From Candidatus Iainarchaeum sp. (GTDB taxonomy: Archaea; Iainarchaeota; Iainarchaeia; Iainarchaeales; DTGL01): a stretch of DNA of 36,620 bases. The stretch spans positions 1-36,620 of the forward strand of contig JAFCFP010000003.1 in NCBI GenBank assembly GCA_017608575.1, given 5' to 3'. The notes under the pieces were generated by a model. That model was not told where the DNA came from. It worked only from the letters and a program-made list of their open reading frames with translations, and searched no databases. The position numbers and the translations under genes were made by a program. This document shows, piece by piece, positions 1 through 6,679 of this stretch (position 1 is the first letter of the stretch; each line of letters begins with the position of its first letter).

Positions 1-95
1 AGTTCATCATGTTCGCCTGCCCCGATTCCGAGAACATAACCGTTTTTAACAAACCGTTCTACAAATCCTTCAATAAATGCTTCACCTAAAGCCAT
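1..95 (-). CDS. 5' end of an unidentified protein (cut by window start)
   Basis: The first 31 codons of a minus-strand gene are visible and the rest lies outside the window. The translation begins MALGEAFIEGFVERFVKNGY and continues into VLGIGAGEHDEL. A strand followed by a Gly-rich turn (LGIGAGEH) could be the start of a nucleotide- or phosphate-binding fold, but the piece is too short to name. The ATG at 95-93 is supported by a TATA-like element on the minus strand at about 118-126, roughly 27 nt upstream, which fits leaderless transcription. It is transcribed away from the neighbouring tRNA-Thr, on the same strand. Confidence 0.6.
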   Translation of the reverse strand, partial: MALGEAFIEGFVERFVKNGYVLGIGAGEHDE

Positions 96-117
96 GCTGA
101 AATATAATTAGTTTAAC

Positions 118-126
118 GGTTTTTAA
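118..126 (-). promoter_or_regulatory. TATA-like box for the truncated gene at the window start
   Basis: The minus strand reads CTTAAAAAC here, centred about 27 nt before the ATG at 95. This is the spacing of archaeal leaderless promoters. It is called by eye only. Confidence 0.35.
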
Positions 127-153
127 GAGTATTGCTTTGCGGCATTGCCAAAA

Positions 154-241
154 AGCTCCATCCGGGATTTGAACCCGGGACCCCTACCTTTTCAGCTAAA
201 AAAGATACCAAGGTAGTGCGCTACCGCTGCGCCAATGGAGC
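154..241 (-). tRNA. tRNA-Thr (GGT) with a 16-nt intron
   Basis: A full cloverleaf is visible: acceptor GCTCCAT/ATGGAGC, D stem GCGC/GCGC, anticodon stem CTACC/GGTAG and a T arm with TTCAAAT. The anticodon is GGT at 209-207. The discriminator is T, as in archaeal tRNA-Thr, and no CCA is encoded. A 16-nt intron (205-190) lies between positions 37 and 38. Its boundaries fit a bulge-helix-bulge: outer anticodon stem, 3-nt bulges TAT and AAA, and a 4-bp central helix TTGG/CTGA with wobble pairs. The intron's own helix is only about 2 bp, so this is a minimal motif. Splicing is inferred from the fold. Confidence 0.88.
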
Positions 242-273
242 ATTCAATTAATCCAATCAACCATGAAAAGATT

Positions 274-1533
274 TTAATCCTTAACCAGTTCTTTTAATTT
301 TTCAATTTCGGAAAATTTTAATTCTTCTTGCTTTCCTGAATTCATTTCCTTTAAAGTGAATTTTTTCTCTTTGAGTTCTTTTTCGCCAAGAATTACAGCA
401 AAGGGAATGCCTTTCTTGTTCACATACTCCAAGTTTTTGGAAATGCTTCTCTTCATTAAATCAATTTCAGTGTTTATTCCCATAGCGCGCATTTTTTGGG
501 CTAATTTAAGCGCTTCACTTAATGCACTGCCAATTGGAACAATAAAAACCCTGGTTTCTCCGCATAATTGCATTTTATCTCCAGCAACATCCAACAGTCT
601 CTCCACACCAAAAGAAATTCCAACAGCTGGTGTTTTTTTGGCATTGAACAATTCAACAAGTTTATCATATCGTCCTCCACCGCCAATACTTGGCCCATTA
701 GAGCATTTCACCTCAAAAACAAGACCCGTGTAATAGGCAAGCCCTCTCGCAAGACTCAAATCAAGCTTTACATATTTCTCCAATCCAAGGCCTTTAAGCA
801 AGTTGAAAAATTCAACAACCTCTTCAACAACCCCAATGTTGCCTTTCATTGAACGGATTTTTTCCCTGGCTTTTTCAAGCGAGTTTTCTTTAACAAAGGA
901 AATGATTTCAGTGCTGATTTTTGATTTTTTGAATTCATTCATTACTTGCTTCCATCCAATCTTTTCGGATTTGTCAAGCAACCTAAAACACTCACTGACC
1001 TTGCTTTTTTTTACACTGCATGCAAGTGCTAATTCCTCCAAGAGAGCGCGGGAATTAATTGTTATGTAGAAGTTTATTTTTAGTTTTTGCATTATTTCCA
1101 CTGCTATTGCTATTAATTCAAGTTCGCTTAAAATTGATTCCGAGCCAACAATGTCAATGTCTGCCTGAGTGAATTCCCTGTAACGTTTTGCCTGCGGCCT
1201 ATCATACCTGTACACCCGCCCAATCTGATAGCGCTTGAATGGCAACGCGATTTCCCTGTTTGTTGCTATAACGCGTGCAAGCGGCACGGTCAAATCAAAC
1301 CGCAATCCAAGCTTTCTTCCGCTCTTATCCTCAAAACTGTAAATTTCCTTTTCTATTTCCTCGTCTGAAGAACCCTTTGCCGTTAAAAGTGCAAGCTCTT
1401 CCACTATTGGTGTTTCCATTGGCATGAATCCGTATTTTTCAAACACTTTTCTGCACAACTCTTCTATGAATTTCTTCTTCCTCGCACGCTCTGGCAAAAA
1501 ATCCTGCATGCCCCGAACTCTGGCAACATTCAT
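274..1533 (-). CDS. hisS: Histidyl-tRNA synthetase
   Basis: This class II aminoacyl-tRNA synthetase charges tRNA-His with histidine in the cytoplasm. It is 419 aa, a normal length. Motif 1 lies near residues 33-43, the GLRFDLTVPLAR strand near 76-87, motif 2 (RYDRPQAKRYREFTQ) at about 109-123, the histidine-specific ARGLAYYTG motif near 260-270, and motif 3 (AVGISFGVERL) near 300-310. An anticodon-binding domain follows. A longer frame opens with TTG at 1548, but that codon overlaps the ribosome-binding region. The ATG at 1533 is preferred because GGAGG (1546-1542) sits 8 nt upstream of it. The gene starts 17 nt after the 3' end of tRNA-His, so the enzyme and its substrate tRNA are adjacent and probably co-transcribed. 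Confidence 0.95.
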   Translation of the reverse strand: MNVARVRGMQDFLPERARKKKFIEELCRKVFEKYGFMPMETPIVEELALLTAKGSSDEEIEKEIYSFEDKSGRKLGLRFDLTVPLARVIATNREIALPFKRYQIGRVYRYDRPQAKRYREFTQADIDIVGSESILSELELIAIAVEIMQKLKINFYITINSRALLEELALACSVKKSKVSECFRLLDKSEKIGWKQVMNEFKKSKISTEIISFVKENSLEKAREKIRSMKGNIGVVEEVVEFFNLLKGLGLEKYVKLDLSLARGLAYYTGLVFEVKCSNGPSIGGGGRYDKLVELFNAKKTPAVGISFGVERLLDVAGDKMQLCGETRVFIVPIGSALSEALKLAQKMRAMGINTEIDLMKRSISKNLEYVNKKGIPFAVILGEKELKEKKFTLKEMNSGKQEELKFSEIEKLKELVKD

Positions 1534-1541
1534 CAACAAAA

Positions 1542-1546
1542 CCTCC
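1542..1546 (-). promoter_or_regulatory. Shine-Dalgarno site of hisS that decides the start
   Basis: The minus strand reads GGAGG, 8 nt before the ATG at 1533. It falls inside the extra codons of the TTG-started frame, which argues for the ATG. It lies entirely in the 16-nt gap between tRNA-His and hisS. Confidence 0.75.
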
Positions 1547-1549
1547 AAG

Positions 1550-1622
1550 GGCCGCGGCCGGGACTCGAACCCGATCCTAAGGCTCCACAGGCCTCAATGC
1601 TAGCCATTACACCACCGCAGCC
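1550..1622 (-). tRNA. tRNA-His (GTG)
   Basis: The cloverleaf has acceptor GCTGCGG/CCGCGGC, D stem GTGT/GCAT, anticodon stem GAGGC/GCCTT, loop CTGTGGA and T arm TCGGG-TTCGAGT-CCCGG. The anticodon is GTG. A G at -1 (position 1622) is encoded and can pair with the discriminator C73 (1550), which are the identity elements for HisRS. There is no intron and no encoded CCA. It is followed directly by hisS on the same strand. Confidence 0.95.
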
Positions 1623-1689
1623 ATTTTTTGCAGAGCAAGGGCTATCCAAACAAGAAAAAGCCTCAACGCAAATGAAGTAAATCGCCCAT

Positions 1690-1714
1690 TTTGCTCACTT
1701 AAAAAATGAGCAAA
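1690..1714. repeat. Perfect 8-bp inverted repeat in an intergenic region
   Basis: TTTGCTCA (1690-1697) and TGAGCAAA (1707-1714) are exact reverse complements around a 9-nt spacer CTTAAAAAA. It lies in the 178-nt gap between tRNA-His (minus) and the small plus-strand ORF, about 70 nt from the tRNA 5' end and 110 nt from the ORF start. It could be an operator or a hairpin; nothing here decides. Confidence 0.4.
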
Positions 1715-1772
1715 GCAATCCTTTTAATTGTTTTCATTTCCTGCAGACGTTGTATTGCGCCAAACAAACTTA

Positions 1773-1780
1773 TTTTATAC
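1773..1780 (+). promoter_or_regulatory. TATA box for the 45-aa ORF
   Basis: TTTTATAC is centred about 25 nt before the ATG at 1801. That position would place the transcription start at or next to the ATG, giving a leaderless mRNA. Confidence 0.5.
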
Positions 1781-1800
1781 ACATTGTTTCCATTGCTTTT

Positions 1801-1938
1801 ATGGACTCAGTTAAAAAAGCAGACATAAAAAAAATACTTGGCTCTGCAACAAGTTTGAGTCATGAACAACAAGTGTACAAAATTCACAGGCATAAAAACG
1901 TTTTAAAAAAAGGATTAAAGGAAAGAAAATTCAACTAA
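1801..1938 (+). CDS. Small basic protein, leaderless (45 aa)
   Basis: The product is a 45-aa, strongly basic peptide starting MDSVKKADIKKILGSATSLS and ending KKGLKERKFN. I do not recognise a family. A longer frame could open upstream at 1750, but the ATG at 1801 is preferred because a clear TATA box (1773-1780) is at leaderless spacing. Its last codons overlap the 3' end of trkA by 8 bp, tail to tail. The Lys-rich composition would suit an RNA- or DNA-binding peptide, which is speculation. The frame could also be fortuitous. Confidence 0.45.
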   Translation: MDSVKKADIKKILGSATSLSHEQQVYKIHRHKNVLKKGLKERKFN

Positions 1939-2584
1939 TTATTTTTCTAACAGAATCAGCAACTTCCCTTTTTGCAAGAATCAATACCTTTGAGCCAACC
2001 CTTATAACGCTTTCAGGGTCTGGAATAACCAGATTATTATCCTCATATAATGCAACAATTGATGAACCGCTTGGATTCTCTATTTCTTTCACTTTCTTTC
2101 CAGCTATCTTGCTTTTTTCCGTTACCTCTATTTCCATTATTTCAGCTGCTCCGCGTGAAATGAACGCCAAATCCAGTACCTCTGGTTTTGTTATTAATTC
2201 AGCAATATAGCCAGCAGCCGCTGCCTCTGGGTGAATCACAATATCAATGCCAAGCTTTTTCAACACATTTTCATCATATTCAACTTTTCCAAGCCGTGCA
2301 GCTACTTGTTTTGCTCCAAGCTCTTTTGCCAAAAGCGATACAACCATATTTGTTTCATCCTGCCTTGTAATTGCAACCAAGGCATCGCATTCTCTCACAC
2401 CGGCTTTTTCAAGCGTTTTTCCTTCAGTGGCATCGCCCTGTGTTGCCACTACATCCAATTCAGAACTGATTCTTTCACACACTTTTTGGTCTTTGTCAAC
2501 CACAACAACGTCATGGTTTTCATCAATTAACAATTGGGTCAAATAATAACCCAAATCACCGCCACCAACAATAATTATGTACAA
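1931..2584 (-). CDS. trkA: TrkA-type potassium uptake regulator (RCK_N + RCK_C)
   Basis: This is the cytoplasmic NAD(H)-binding gating subunit that controls a TrkH potassium channel. It is 217 aa. The N-terminal Rossmann domain begins YIIIVGGGDLG, with the GxGxxG-type loop at residues 7-12 and an acidic VVVVDKD end of strand 2 that favours NAD. RCK_C follows from about residue 135 to the end. The frame can open at a TTG at 2593, but a TTG at 2584 is preferred. GGAG at 2597-2594 is 9 nt before it, and starting there gives the usual MYIIIVG N-terminus. The gene lies 73 nt downstream of trkH on the same strand, an operon-like pair. Confidence 0.9.
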   Translation of the reverse strand: MYIIIVGGGDLGYYLTQLLIDENHDVVVVDKDQKVCERISSELDVVATQGDATEGKTLEKAGVRECDALVAITRQDETNMVVSLLAKELGAKQVAARLGKVEYDENVLKKLGIDIVIHPEAAAAGYIAELITKPEVLDLAFISRGAAEIMEIEVTEKSKIAGKKVKEIENPSGSSIVALYEDNNLVIPDPESVIRVGSKVLILAKREVADSVRKIIS

Positions 2585-2657
2585 CCAAAACAACTCCTTT
2601 TTTTTTAATTAAATGCATTTTTTCGAATCTACTATATTGAGGTATCTTGTTTTTATA

Positions 2658-4133
2658 TTATTTTCTTTTCTTTCTCACAAAGTAAATTGCCAAACCAAAC
2701 AAGCTGAACACTGGAATTATTTCAAGCCTTCCAATCCACATGTTAAAAATAAGCATTATTTTTGAAGCCAAAGGCATTGTTGCATCAGTGAAGCCTGTTG
2801 AAATTCCGGCATTGCTTTGAGCTGAAACAACTTCAAACACTGCATTGGAAATAGTTGCACCATCAAATGTCAAAACCATTACACCCAATGCAATAAAAAA
2901 TGCATACAATAAAATGAAAAATGTTATTTCCCTTATCTGCTCGTTTTTTATTTCTCGCCCGTCAAATCTTTTTGCAAAAAAAGAGTTTTTTGGCAACAGT
3001 GTTTCTTTTATCTTCCAGTAAACTCCTTTAACAAATATAATAAACCTGCTTATTTTTATGCCGCCAGCAGTTGAACCAGCTGAACCACCTACAAACATTG
3101 CAAGTATTAACACAAGTTTTACAAATTCATCCCATTGCGCTATTATTGTATTTGACACCAATTCAAATCCACCGCATGTGAGGGCGGAAATTAAATGGAA
3201 TATTCCGTTTTCTATTCCAAGCTTTGGCACAACCATTAAACTTGAAAGAAATGAAAGAAACAAGAGCATTCGCGTTTCAGCATCCCTAAAATATGCCCTG
3301 AAATCCTTTCTTTTAAAAAACAAATAATGCACTGAAAAACTTATTGCTCCAAGCATCATTATTACAATAAGAGAAATATCCACCCAATAATTATGCTTTC
3401 CAATTGCATTCCAGTAATGGTTTTCCACAGCAAGCCCTTCAGGAGTCAAACTCATTCCAGTAGTACTAATTGCACTCATGCTGTAATTAACCGATTCAAA
3501 TGGAGTCATTCCACTTGCCCAAAGCAGAAAAACCCCAATTCCAGTGAGCAATACATAAACCCACCAAATTTGCATTACTGAATTCTTCAAATTAGGAGTC
3601 AAGCGTTCTTCTCTGCCTTCAGCAATTATTAGTTTTGAAGCACGCGTATAAGCAGTAAACACTCCCACCATTGCAAGAACAATTATTCCAATTCCGCCAA
3701 TCCAACTCAAAAGCGAACGCCAAAAAAGCAGGCTTTTAGGCATTAAATTAAGCTGTGCTTTCATTACACTCAAACCAGTAGTAGTCAAAGCAGACATTGC
3801 TTCAAACACGGCATTTACAAAACTTGAATTCTGAATAAAAACAAAAGGCAATGCAGCAAAAGCAGTGAACAAAAGCCACGAAATTGCAGTAATTAAAAAA
3901 GCATGTTTCATTTGAGTGTCCATTTTATTACTAAAAACACTTCTTAGAATAAAACCACTCAAGAAAACAATCGCTGAACTAAAAACATAATACACTACAA
4001 TCCGGGTCAGGCTTTCCATGTAAAACAACGAAATAATGCACGGCACAAGAAAAAGAACCGAAGAATACTCCAATATTGTTCCAATGTCACGCATTACAAT
4101 TTTCAAATCACTGTAACCCAATCTTACAAACAT
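2658..4133 (-). CDS. trkH: TrkH/TrkG-family potassium channel subunit
   Basis: This integral membrane protein forms the K+ (or Na+/K+) conducting pore gated by TrkA. It is 491 aa with about ten hydrophobic segments. Four pore-loop repeats with their selectivity-filter glycine are visible in order: ALTTTGLSV, AISTTGMSL, ALTCGGFELV and QSNAGISTG. The third-repeat GSAGSTAGGIKISR segment, typical of the family's gating loop, is also present. A TTG 24 nt upstream could extend the frame. The ATG at 4133 is chosen because a GGTG element lies about 6 nt before it and the N-terminus MFVRLGYSDLK then looks normal. trkA follows directly. Confidence 0.93.
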   Translation of the reverse strand: MFVRLGYSDLKIVMRDIGTILEYSSVLFLVPCIISLFYMESLTRIVVYYVFSSAIVFLSGFILRSVFSNKMDTQMKHAFLITAISWLLFTAFAALPFVFIQNSSFVNAVFEAMSALTTTGLSVMKAQLNLMPKSLLFWRSLLSWIGGIGIIVLAMVGVFTAYTRASKLIIAEGREERLTPNLKNSVMQIWWVYVLLTGIGVFLLWASGMTPFESVNYSMSAISTTGMSLTPEGLAVENHYWNAIGKHNYWVDISLIVIMMLGAISFSVHYLFFKRKDFRAYFRDAETRMLLFLSFLSSLMVVPKLGIENGIFHLISALTCGGFELVSNTIIAQWDEFVKLVLILAMFVGGSAGSTAGGIKISRFIIFVKGVYWKIKETLLPKNSFFAKRFDGREIKNEQIREITFFILLYAFFIALGVMVLTFDGATISNAVFEVVSAQSNAGISTGFTDATMPLASKIMLIFNMWIGRLEIIPVFSLFGLAIYFVRKKRK

Positions 4134-4182
4134 TTTTTCACCATTCACGCAAGACAAGCATTAAAATTAGTTCATTTGAATT

Positions 4183-4206
4183 AAAAAGGCTTTTGTCAGC
4201 CTTTTT
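4183..4206. repeat. 9-bp hairpin with T-run between divergent genes
   Basis: AAAAAGGCT (4183-4191) and AGCCTTTTT (4198-4206) are perfect complements around a 6-nt loop TTTGTC. Because the arms are A- and T-ended, each strand presents a GC stem followed by U's, like an intrinsic terminator. It sits between the divergent starts of trkH and the plus-strand membrane gene, not after a gene, so a regulatory hairpin or operator is equally possible. Confidence 0.5.
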
Positions 4207-4225
4207 TTCAATAGCTGTGGAAAGA

Positions 4226-4233
4226 TTTTTATA
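4226..4233 (+). promoter_or_regulatory. TATA box of the 295-aa membrane protein gene
   Basis: TTTTATAC follows a purine-rich stretch (GGAAAGA) that resembles a BRE. The centre is about 26 nt before the ATG at 4255, which is leaderless spacing. Confidence 0.5.
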
Positions 4234-4254
4234 CAACGAATGTATTCTATTTGC

Positions 4255-5142
4255 ATGGAATCAATGCTTTGGAATAAATTCAGGAACAGGTGCCCCTTTT
4301 ACTATAAATGCATTCAAGCATGGAAATCAAAACTAAAACCGAAAAAAGAACACTGGCTTCTTGCCATTTTTTACCTTTTATTAATGCTTGGAATTAAATC
4401 GATTTTTTCCAATTTGCCCCTGGTCAATTTGTTTAATTCATTTTTAGGGCTTGTGCCCTTGCTTTTAATAGCTCTTTTCTATTTCTTTGTTTACAGGTAT
4501 TTGAAAATTAAAAGGCTTTCCGATTTTCTGCCTTTTGCAAACGCTGTGATAATGCTTTTTTTTAGTGGTTTTTTGATTGTTTTGCTTTTTGTGCCCTTTG
4601 ACTTTTTTAGTTTTGGATTAAGTGGCAAAATTCTTTATGCACTAATTACCGCAATAGGATTATATCTTGGATTGATTTTTAGTGGAATGGGCTTAATGGC
4701 AATTTTTATTAAAAACTTCAAAGTCTCTTTTTTGAAAAAAACCCTTGCCTTTGGACTAATTTGCCTTTTAATTACTCCTCTAATTTCAAGCATTGTTGAC
4801 AATTTGGTTCTTTTTACATTGGAAAAACAATGGCTTTCAATTCTAGAGCATTGGTTTTTTTACATTTTTAATGCCAGTGGAGTGATTCTTCTCATAACAT
4901 TTTTTCTCCTGTCTTCTTTTGTTTTTTACTTCAAAGAAAATGAAAGAAAGCATGCTTTTATTATTGCCCTTATTTTTCTTTTTTTGAGCTCTTTTTCTAA
5001 TTATTTCTTTATGTTTCTTTCAGGGAACTCCTTAGCATTAAAAGTAAGTGAAGCATTTTTATGGATTAAGTTATCCAAGCCAATTTCCTTTGCATTGGTT
5101 TTCTTCATTTTCTCCATTTTCTCCAAGTCACGTTCCCCTTAA
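4255..5142 (+). CDS. Unknown polytopic membrane protein (295 aa)
   Basis: I do not recognise the family. A short basic N-terminal head with two cysteines (RCPFYYKC, residues about 12-19) is followed by roughly seven or eight very hydrophobic Phe/Leu-rich segments, with short basic loops (KIKR, KNFKVSFLKK, KENERKH). No catalytic motif is apparent. The frame also contains an ATG at 4240, but the TATA box at 4226-4233 is only about 11 nt from it. The ATG at 4255 fits leaderless initiation. It is transcribed divergently from trkH, and a run of nine T's after the stop suggests a monocistronic unit. Confidence 0.75.
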   Translation: MESMLWNKFRNRCPFYYKCIQAWKSKLKPKKEHWLLAIFYLLLMLGIKSIFSNLPLVNLFNSFLGLVPLLLIALFYFFVYRYLKIKRLSDFLPFANAVIMLFFSGFLIVLLFVPFDFFSFGLSGKILYALITAIGLYLGLIFSGMGLMAIFIKNFKVSFLKKTLAFGLICLLITPLISSIVDNLVLFTLEKQWLSILEHWFFYIFNASGVILLITFFLLSSFVFYFKENERKHAFIIALIFLFLSSFSNYFFMFLSGNSLALKVSEAFLWIKLSKPISFALVFFIFSIFSKSRSP

Positions 5143-5160
5143 TGTACACCTTTACAAGCC

Positions 5161-5169
5161 TTTTTTTTT
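5161..5169 (+). terminator. Poly-T terminator after the membrane protein gene
   Basis: Nine consecutive T's lie 19 nt after the TAA stop. Archaeal RNA polymerase terminates at such U-runs without needing a strong hairpin. No matching hairpin is obvious. Confidence 0.45.
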
Positions 5170-5231
5170 CAACAAAAATTTAATGCTGTGTAAGGTATTT
5201 GAACCAGCATTAGAACCCGCGGTTAAATTTA

Positions 5232-5498
5232 TTAGAACAATTTTGAAAAGTCATCATAGACATTTTTTCTGTGGCCAATAAACAGCACAATAACTTTCTG
5301 CTCTTTACTATCTATCTCATAAATCACCCTGTAATCCCCAATTCTTACCCTCCAAAAGTTTGAATATCTAAGATGTTTGCCTCTTTCTTCAGGGAACTGT
5401 TTTAATTCAGCTATTTTATTTTTGATTCTTTTTTGAATTTGGGTTTCCAATTTTTCAAAAGCATTTTTTGCTTTTTGATGAAAGAAGATTTTATACAT
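5232..5498 (-). CDS. relE: RelE/ParE-family toxin
   Basis: The 88-aa product has the RelE fold pattern. Two N-terminal helices (KAKNAFEKLETQIQKRIKNKI) are followed by beta strands with WRVRIGDYRVIYEI (R50, R52, R57) and a C-terminal IGHRKNVY (H76, R77, Y81). RelE members usually cleave mRNA in the ribosomal A site, while ParE members target gyrase. The HRxxVY ending resembles archaeal RelE, so RNase activity is more likely. The ATG directly follows the antitoxin stop codon, and a GAGG within the antitoxin's end provides the ribosome-binding site. It is translationally coupled to the antitoxin. Confidence 0.88.
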   Translation of the reverse strand: MYKIFFHQKAKNAFEKLETQIQKRIKNKIAELKQFPEERGKHLRYSNFWRVRIGDYRVIYEIDSKEQKVIVLFIGHRKNVYDDFSKLF

Positions 5499-5717
5499 CT
5501 AAATTTCCTCAAATGGAATAAGTGTTTCTGGCTTCTCTCTGGCTTCTCTGCTTCTCTTCACAAGCATCTTATAAAATGCTCTGGTTTTCTCTTTTTCCTC
5601 ATATAGTGCAATAATGGTTTTTATAGCGTCGCTTCTACTTTTAAACCTGCCTTCATTTACCCATTTATCTAATTCTTTTACTGTTTCTTTTGGAACTCTC
5701 AATTGAACTTGAACCAT
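5499..5717 (-). CDS. Ribbon-helix-helix antitoxin
   Basis: A 72-aa protein starts MVQVQLRVPKETVKELDKWV. One strand (VQVQLRVP) and two helices (KETVKELDKWV; SRSDAIKTIIALYEE) form a MetJ/Arc-type DNA-binding dimerisation unit. A charged tail would wrap the toxin. The frame also has an ATG at 5735, but that lies inside the operator and upstream of the transcription start predicted from the TATA box. The ATG at 5717 is therefore chosen. It is first in a two-gene operon with the RelE toxin. A palindrome just upstream suggests autoregulation. Confidence 0.85.
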   Translation of the reverse strand: MVQVQLRVPKETVKELDKWVNEGRFKSRSDAIKTIIALYEEKEKTRAFYKMLVKRSREAREKPETLIPFEEI

Positions 5718-5726
5718 AGTAATCAC

Positions 5727-5746
5727 TGTAAACATTATTGTTTACA
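5727..5746. promoter_or_regulatory. Palindromic operator of the toxin-antitoxin operon
   Basis: TGTAAAC (5727-5733) and GTTTACA (5740-5746) are perfect inverted arms around ATTATT. The site lies between the TATA box (5749-5757) and the antitoxin ATG, over the predicted transcription start. A ribbon-helix-helix dimer bound here would block transcription. Binding is inferred. Confidence 0.7.
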
Positions 5747-5748
5747 TT

Positions 5749-5757
5749 ATTTATAAA
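5749..5757 (-). promoter_or_regulatory. TATA box of the toxin-antitoxin operon
   Basis: The minus strand reads TTTATAAAT. A start about 26 nt downstream would fall near 5727, leaving a 10-nt leader that contains GTGAT before the ATG at 5717. Confidence 0.65.
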
Positions 5758-5881
5758 TTTATTGTTTTCAGGAATTCCCACAAAAAGCTAAAAAGTGCTA
5801 AATCTGAAATTATTGGCTTTTGATTAGCTGAATCCTTTGAATTTCCGCCCCCACTTTCTAATTCCAATTGCGCAACGTTAG

Positions 5882-5965
5882 TGCAGGAGGGAGGATTCGA
5901 ACCCCCGAAGGCACTAAGCCATACGGCCCTGAACCGTACCCCTTTGGCCGCTTGGGTACTCCTGC
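5882..5965 (-). tRNA. tRNA-Leu (CAG)
   Basis: A type II tRNA of 84 nt with acceptor GCAGGAG/CTCCTGC, anticodon stem TACGG/CCGTA and loop TTCAGGG (anticodon CAG). It has the long variable arm expected for leucine, a T arm with TTCGAAT and discriminator A. There is no intron and no encoded CCA. It lies 27 nt downstream of the coiled-coil membrane protein gene, on the same strand. The 116 nt between the toxin-antitoxin promoter and this tRNA show nothing recognisable. Confidence 0.95.
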
Positions 5966-5992
5966 TGTTTTAATGCTTTTATTAAAAATTTT

Positions 5993-6448
5993 TCAAAACA
6001 TTTCTTTTAAAATTCTTTCAATTTCTTTTTTTGAATAGCCTTCTTCTTCCATTATTGCACGCATTTCCCTTTTTGAATATTTTTGAGCACGCTTTCTGAG
6101 AGCCTTTTGAACCTCTCTAATGAATCTTTTCCTTTTTCTTTTTTCCCAAATGCTTTCCTCTTCTTTTTTTTCAATTTCTTTCAATTCCTTAAGTATTCCA
6201 TCAAGTTCATTTTGAGCCCTTAAAACCTGGTATTTGTATTCTTGTTCTGTTAAATGCCTTTTAAAGTATTCAAATTTTATTCTTTCCAACAATCTTTCAA
6301 GTTCATTTCTTTTCCTGTCAAGTTTTCTATACTTTCTAGAATGCGTAGTTGTTTCATTGGCTTTTCTCATTAAAACATATGCAAGTATTGCAATAATTAC
6401 TGCAAGCAATGCAATCAATGCAAAATAAACTGCTTTAAATGGATTCAT
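5993..6448 (-). CDS. Single-TM coiled-coil protein of unknown function (151 aa)
   Basis: One membrane segment (about residues 8-27, AVYFALIALLAVIIAILAYV) is followed by a long, highly charged alpha-helical region. It includes a short LTEQEYKYQ element like that of SHOCT-type mini-domains. The C-terminus (KREMRAIMEEEGYSKKEIERILKEMF) looks like a small helical unit. The charged part is probably cytoplasmic. I do not recognise a family. The ATG is preceded by GGTG 8 nt upstream. The gene sits between tRNA-Arg and tRNA-Leu in the same direction, only 20 nt after the tRNA-Arg 3' end, so it may be transcribed with them. Confidence 0.75.
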   Translation of the reverse strand: MNPFKAVYFALIALLAVIIAILAYVLMRKANETTTHSRKYRKLDRKRNELERLLERIKFEYFKRHLTEQEYKYQVLRAQNELDGILKELKEIEKKEEESIWEKRKRKRFIREVQKALRKRAQKYSKREMRAIMEEEGYSKKEIERILKEMF

Positions 6449-6468
6449 TTTTTTTGCACCATTTTAAT

Positions 6469-6634
6469 TGACCCCGCCGGGATTTGAACCCGGGTCAATA
6501 GCTGATTGCAAGCAACACTCTTTTAACTCATTCAACCTTTTTTAATCTTTTTTTGTTTGGGTCTTTTGTAGGATTTCTTTTGAAGAAAGGGCTCTCCGCA
6601 AGCTATTATGCTATCCGGACTACACCACGGGGTC
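6469..6634 (-). tRNA. tRNA-Arg (GCG) with a 92-nt intron
   Basis: The exons are 6634-6596 and 6503-6469. They give acceptor GACCCCG/CGGGGTC, anticodon stem ATAGC/GCTAT and T arm CCGGG-TTCAAAT-CCCGG. A textbook bulge-helix-bulge sets the intron borders. It has a 3-nt bulge GGA (6597-6595) on the 5' side, a central helix TTGC/GCAA, a 3-nt bulge TCA (6505-6503) on the 3' side and an intron helix GAGC/GCTT. Cleavage after the second bulge base removes 6595-6504 and leaves loop TTGCGGA, so the anticodon is GCG at the canonical 37/38 intron site. The discriminator is A. No C/D box pair is visible in the intron. Confidence 0.85.
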
Positions 6635-6679
6635 TTATATTGCACAATTAAACTATTTACTGAAACCCTTTTTAATCCA

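Noticed and set aside
274..1069. Plus-strand open frames (88-125 aa) opposite hisS
   Set aside because: They are antisense to a gene with clear motifs, have no promoter or ribosome-binding site, and show unnatural composition.
1534..1548. TTG start for hisS at 1548
   Set aside because: The extra five codons coincide with the GGAGG ribosome-binding site, and a proper ATG follows at the right distance.
6504..6595. Possible C/D-box guide RNA inside the tRNA-Arg intron
   Set aside because: No convincing C box (RTGATGA) with a D box (CTGA) was found on the intron strand.
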